From Pseudomonadota bacterium (GTDB lineage: Bacteria; Pseudomonadota; Alphaproteobacteria; Rickettsiales; UBA3002): DNA of 64,000 nt. The notes beneath the pieces were generated by a model. It was given only the letters and a program-made list of their open reading frames with translations, had not been told where the DNA came from and did not search any database. Location of the stretch: assembly GCA_040384265.1 (NCBI GenBank), contig JAZKJM010000004.1:124001-188000 (forward strand), in the 5' to 3' direction. Both the position numbers and the translations under genes were made by a program. Numbering within the stretch: position 1 is the stretch's first letter; each line of letters begins with the position of its first letter. Of this stretch, positions 61,581 through 64,000 are shown one piece after another.

Positions 61581-63098
61581 TTATGCCGATCTCCTCAAAT
61601 ATTGCGCGTATAAATTGCGATACGCCTGTTGTTGAATCGTCTCGTTGTAATAATGCGCGACGCGGCTGCTGATGGCGGTGCTGGCCGCTTCGTAAAGCGC
61701 GTTGTCCGATAGTAAGGTATAGATCGCATCCGCCGTCGAGGCGGGGCTGGCCAGCGGCGTGATCATGCCGCCAAAGCCGAAATTGGGTTCTTCGCCCGCA
61801 ATCCCTTCGACGATTTCGCGGCAGGCGCCCACATCGGTTGCCACAATCGGGATGCCCGCTGCACCGGCTTCGAGAATCACCAGCGGTTGGGCTTCGGAAA
61901 TGCTCGTCAGCACCAGCACATCCAGCAGCGGCAGGTACTCATCCACCTTCGCCTGGCCGGTGAAGGTGATGTTGCGCTCCAGCCCCAGCAGCTGCACCAG
62001 GTTCAGGCATTCAGCATAATATTCCTGATCCTCGTCCGTCGGGCCGATGATATAGGCTTTCATGTCCGGCGTCGTCTGGCGCAGCAGGCCACAGGCGCGA
62101 ATGAAGGTTTTGATGTCCTTGATCGGCACCACGCGGCCAATCAGGCCGATGGTCGGCGTCGCCGCGCGGCGATGGGCGAGGGCGGAGAAGCGCTTGATAT
62201 CCACGCCGTTGGGAATAATCTGCATTTTCTCGATGCTGGCGCCGTCTTCGATCTGCGGTTTCTGGTTGCCCGAGAACAGGGTGATGATCTGGTCGCACGC
62301 ATCGTAGCAGACGCGGCTGAAATTGCTGATCGAGTCGATCCACATATCGCGCAAATCGCGGCGCGGTTTGTCGATGGTCAGCGCCTTGGAGGAAGTCGCC
62401 TCCAGCCAGTCCGCCGAAATCACCTCGATGCGGCGTTCGTTGGTGTAAATCCCATGCTCGGTGACAAACACCGGCTTGCCGGTTTCCACCTTCGCCCGCG
62501 CCGCCATCAGGCCCGCATAGCCGGTGGACATCGCGTGATAAATATCAGCCTGTGGCAGGTTCGCCAGCAGCACGGAATAGACCCCGCCCGCAATCGCGCG
62601 GTAGGACCAGAAATAATCGAGGAACGAGTGATCCGGGAACGAGACCTCATACAGGGCGAGCAGCTGTTTCCAGGCCTCTTCATGGTCGAGCAGGGCGGCG
62701 GTGCCCAGCGTCGCGCGGGTGCCTTTGAGCACGTCCATGATGGTTTTCAAATCGGCCAGCGGCATGGCCTGTTCACTGGTCAGTGCGGCCAGCGGGTCGC
62801 GCAGCGCACGGTGCACCCGCGCGGCAAGGTTGGCGTTGATATTGGCGCCTTGCGCCAGGTCGTTCAGGCGGATGGTGGTCAGCCCAATCACGTTGTTCGG
62901 CAGGTCGTATTTCAGCGTCAAATCGCCATCGCGCGGCATAATGGCGCACAGGTGGAAGTTGAGATGGCTTTGCTCTTTGATAAGCCCATGCGCCCAGCCG
63001 GAAACGCCACCCGTCACATACGGGTACGTGCCCTCAAGGATGAGGCAGACATCGGCTTTTTGGTTTGATCCACGCATTATCGGTCTCTCACTTCTCAT
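61581..63098 (-). CDS. pelF: Pel polysaccharide glycosyltransferase PelF (GT4)
   Basis: Cytosolic GT4 glycosyltransferase that polymerises Pel from UDP-N-acetyl sugars. 505 residues; the N-terminal part has CLILEGTYPYVTGGVSGWAH, highly typical of PelF, and the C-terminal Rossmann domain has GVDIKRFSAL, LIGRVVPIKDIKTFIRAC and the donor-binding ISEAQPLVILEAGAAGIPIVATDVGACREI. ATG 63098 or ATG 63077 may be the start. It follows the partial pelE by only seven bases. Confidence 0.95.
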   Translation of the reverse strand: MRSERPIMRGSNQKADVCLILEGTYPYVTGGVSGWAHGLIKEQSHLNFHLCAIMPRDGDLTLKYDLPNNVIGLTTIRLNDLAQGANINANLAARVHRALRDPLAALTSEQAMPLADLKTIMDVLKGTRATLGTAALLDHEEAWKQLLALYEVSFPDHSFLDYFWSYRAIAGGVYSVLLANLPQADIYHAMSTGYAGLMAARAKVETGKPVFVTEHGIYTNERRIEVISADWLEATSSKALTIDKPRRDLRDMWIDSISNFSRVCYDACDQIITLFSGNQKPQIEDGASIEKMQIIPNGVDIKRFSALAHRRAATPTIGLIGRVVPIKDIKTFIRACGLLRQTTPDMKAYIIGPTDEDQEYYAECLNLVQLLGLERNITFTGQAKVDEYLPLLDVLVLTSISEAQPLVILEAGAAGIPIVATDVGACREIVEGIAGEEPNFGFGGMITPLASPASTADAIYTLLSDNALYEAASTAISSRVAHYYNETIQQQAYRNLYAQYLRRSA

Positions 63099-63105
63099 TC
63101 ATGCT

Positions 63106-64000
63106 TCACGCGACTTGCATCCACAGGGATACGGCATCGCGAACATCTTGGGGCAGGGTGTCATGGGCGGCAATGCCGCGGCCATATTCAAGAATCGCGC
63201 GGCGCAGCTCACGGTGCTGGCCAAGGCGGAACAGGCACTCGAAATACCACAGCACCATCGTGTCCACCATCCAGCCGCGATCCAGCGCGTTGCGGAACCA
63301 CTCGGCAGCTTGTTCCCATTGCTGGCTACGGAAGAGCAGACGGCCTACCGCAATCCACGCTTCGGCGGAATTAGGCGAATCCGCCAGATAGGATTTATAG
63401 GACTGGATCGCCCGCTCGCGGTTCAGTTTTTCCAGTTCGGAATCGAGCACGCCGGTGAAGGCGTAATCATCGTAAAACTTGGCGAGCACTAAGGTGAGCT
63501 GGGTGTTGCCGGGCTCTTTCACGCGGGCCAGTTCAATCCGCTCCAGCTTGCTGGCAAACTCGCGCTCCACTTTGGCGATGGCGGTGGCCGCCTGCACGCG
63601 GATGGTGTTGCTGCTATCGGCCAGCGCAACGCGGAACGCAGGCGCAAACCGTGGCGAGAAGCGCGAAGTCATTTTCGCCAGCGCCCGGCGTTTCTGGTTT
63701 TCCGAGCCCAGCCGCATCACATCGGTAAACGGCATCACGCCATAGGCGCTGGGGTTCTCGTCGATCCCCTCGATGATCGTGTCGTAAATCGTCTGCGGGT
63801 CGCTTGGCGTGTCGGTCGGGAAAATGCTCTCGTACCAATCGCCGAAACGCTGCGCGCGGGCGCGGAAAATCAGCGTACTGACAAAGCCCAGCAGCGCCCC
63901 CACCGCCCCGAAAATCCCGGTGACGGATGACACAATCGCCAGCAGCGCCAAATGCTGCACATCCATCCCGCGGCGGTATTGCGTGTAAGCAATGCCCACC
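63106..64000 (-). CDS. pelE: PelE-like membrane TPR protein (5' end beyond window)
   Basis: The frame is open to the right edge, so the N-terminus may be missing; ATG 63966 is a possible internal start. A membrane segment (LALLAIVSSVTGIFGAVGALLGFV) is followed by about 240 residues of helical repeats with a HEAT-like part and TPR units (SYLADSPNSAEAWIAVGRLLFRSQQWEQAAEWF). Position directly before pelF and pelG, and the membrane-plus-TPR build, match PelE, the scaffold of the Pel synthase complex. pelA-D presumably lie beyond the edge. Confidence 0.75.
   Translation of the reverse strand, partial: VGIAYTQYRRGMDVQHLALLAIVSSVTGIFGAVGALLGFVSTLIFRARAQRFGDWYESIFPTDTPSDPQTIYDTIIEGIDENPSAYGVMPFTDVMRLGSENQKRRALAKMTSRFSPRFAPAFRVALADSSNTIRVQAATAIAKVEREFASKLERIELARVKEPGNTQLTLVLAKFYDDYAFTGVLDSELEKLNRERAIQSYKSYLADSPNSAEAWIAVGRLLFRSQQWEQAAEWFRNALDRGWMVDTMVLWYFECLFRLGQHRELRRAILEYGRGIAAHDTLPQDVRDAVSLWMQVA

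Noticed and set aside
1-64000. CRISPR array, insertion sequence with transposase, prophage or integrase
   Set aside because: No regularly spaced direct repeats and no transposase, integrase or phage structural gene were seen in either strand.

Overview
The window is a bacterial chromosome segment of fairly high GC content. Gene content and order point to an alphaproteobacterium: ybgC-tolQ-tolR-tolA-tolB, pal-cpoB-tilS-ftsH, ruvC/ruvA/ruvB-yebC, a DUF1013 (TrcR) gene next to hldE, a DUF1192 gene, and three TTAA-N7-TTAA (CtrA-type) sites. I cannot name the genus. The mix looks like a free-living or surface-associated Gram-negative (LPS heptose synthesis, Tol-Pal, pilins, Pel polysaccharide).

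Layout. 1-1510: accessory, with a gene running off the left edge that carries a HEVSH zinc-protease motif, and a 60-aa gene; each has a CtrA-type box upstream. 1511-8171: TetR regulator divergent from a three-gene RND efflux operon with a palindromic operator between. 8174-12627: MFS transporter, a frameshifted secreted-protein remnant, and an 849-aa exported protein with four EF-hands and a glycine-rich tail. 12737-20411: tRNA-Gln, cutA, a pilin with a CtrA-type site, trcR-hldE, quinone oxidoreductase, DUF1192, rpmE, glmM-thiD. 20496-21788: a 403-aa orphan behind a three-repeat Pho box. 21785-37624: ftsH, tilS, cpoB, pal, a FliB-like gene, tolB, a pilin inserted in the tol operon, tolA/R/Q, ybgC, a small accessory insertion next to a duplicated ruvB tail, ruvB/A/C and yebC. 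37624-45689: a long inverted repeat covering the yebC start, then gltD-gltB-ydbH-ynbE-ydbL. 45694-53979: FAD oxidoreductase-DUF1365-Cfa lipid operon, lipoprotein esterase, ABC-F ATPase, aminotransferase, PAP2 phosphatase. 54048-58928: secF without secD, a dicarboxylate/amino-acid symporter, and an ornithine-type decarboxylase followed by a deoxyhypusine-synthase-like gene. 59187-64000: two small unknown genes and pelG, pelF and a partial pelE, with the rest of the Pel locus presumably beyond the right edge.

How it fits together. Much of the window concerns the envelope: Tol-Pal-CpoB constriction machinery, YdbH-YnbE-YdbL phospholipid transport, LPS heptose, peptidoglycan precursor (GlmM), membrane quality control (FtsH), lipid modification (Cfa operon), Pel export and drug efflux. 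The parts that look least described are the CtrA-boxed metalloprotease pair at the left edge, the Pho-boxed orphan, the EF-hand/glycine-rich exported protein, the pilin inside the tol operon, the ruvB tail duplication, and the inverted repeat that can pair with the yebC ribosome binding site. All calls come from reading the sequence; no database search was run.
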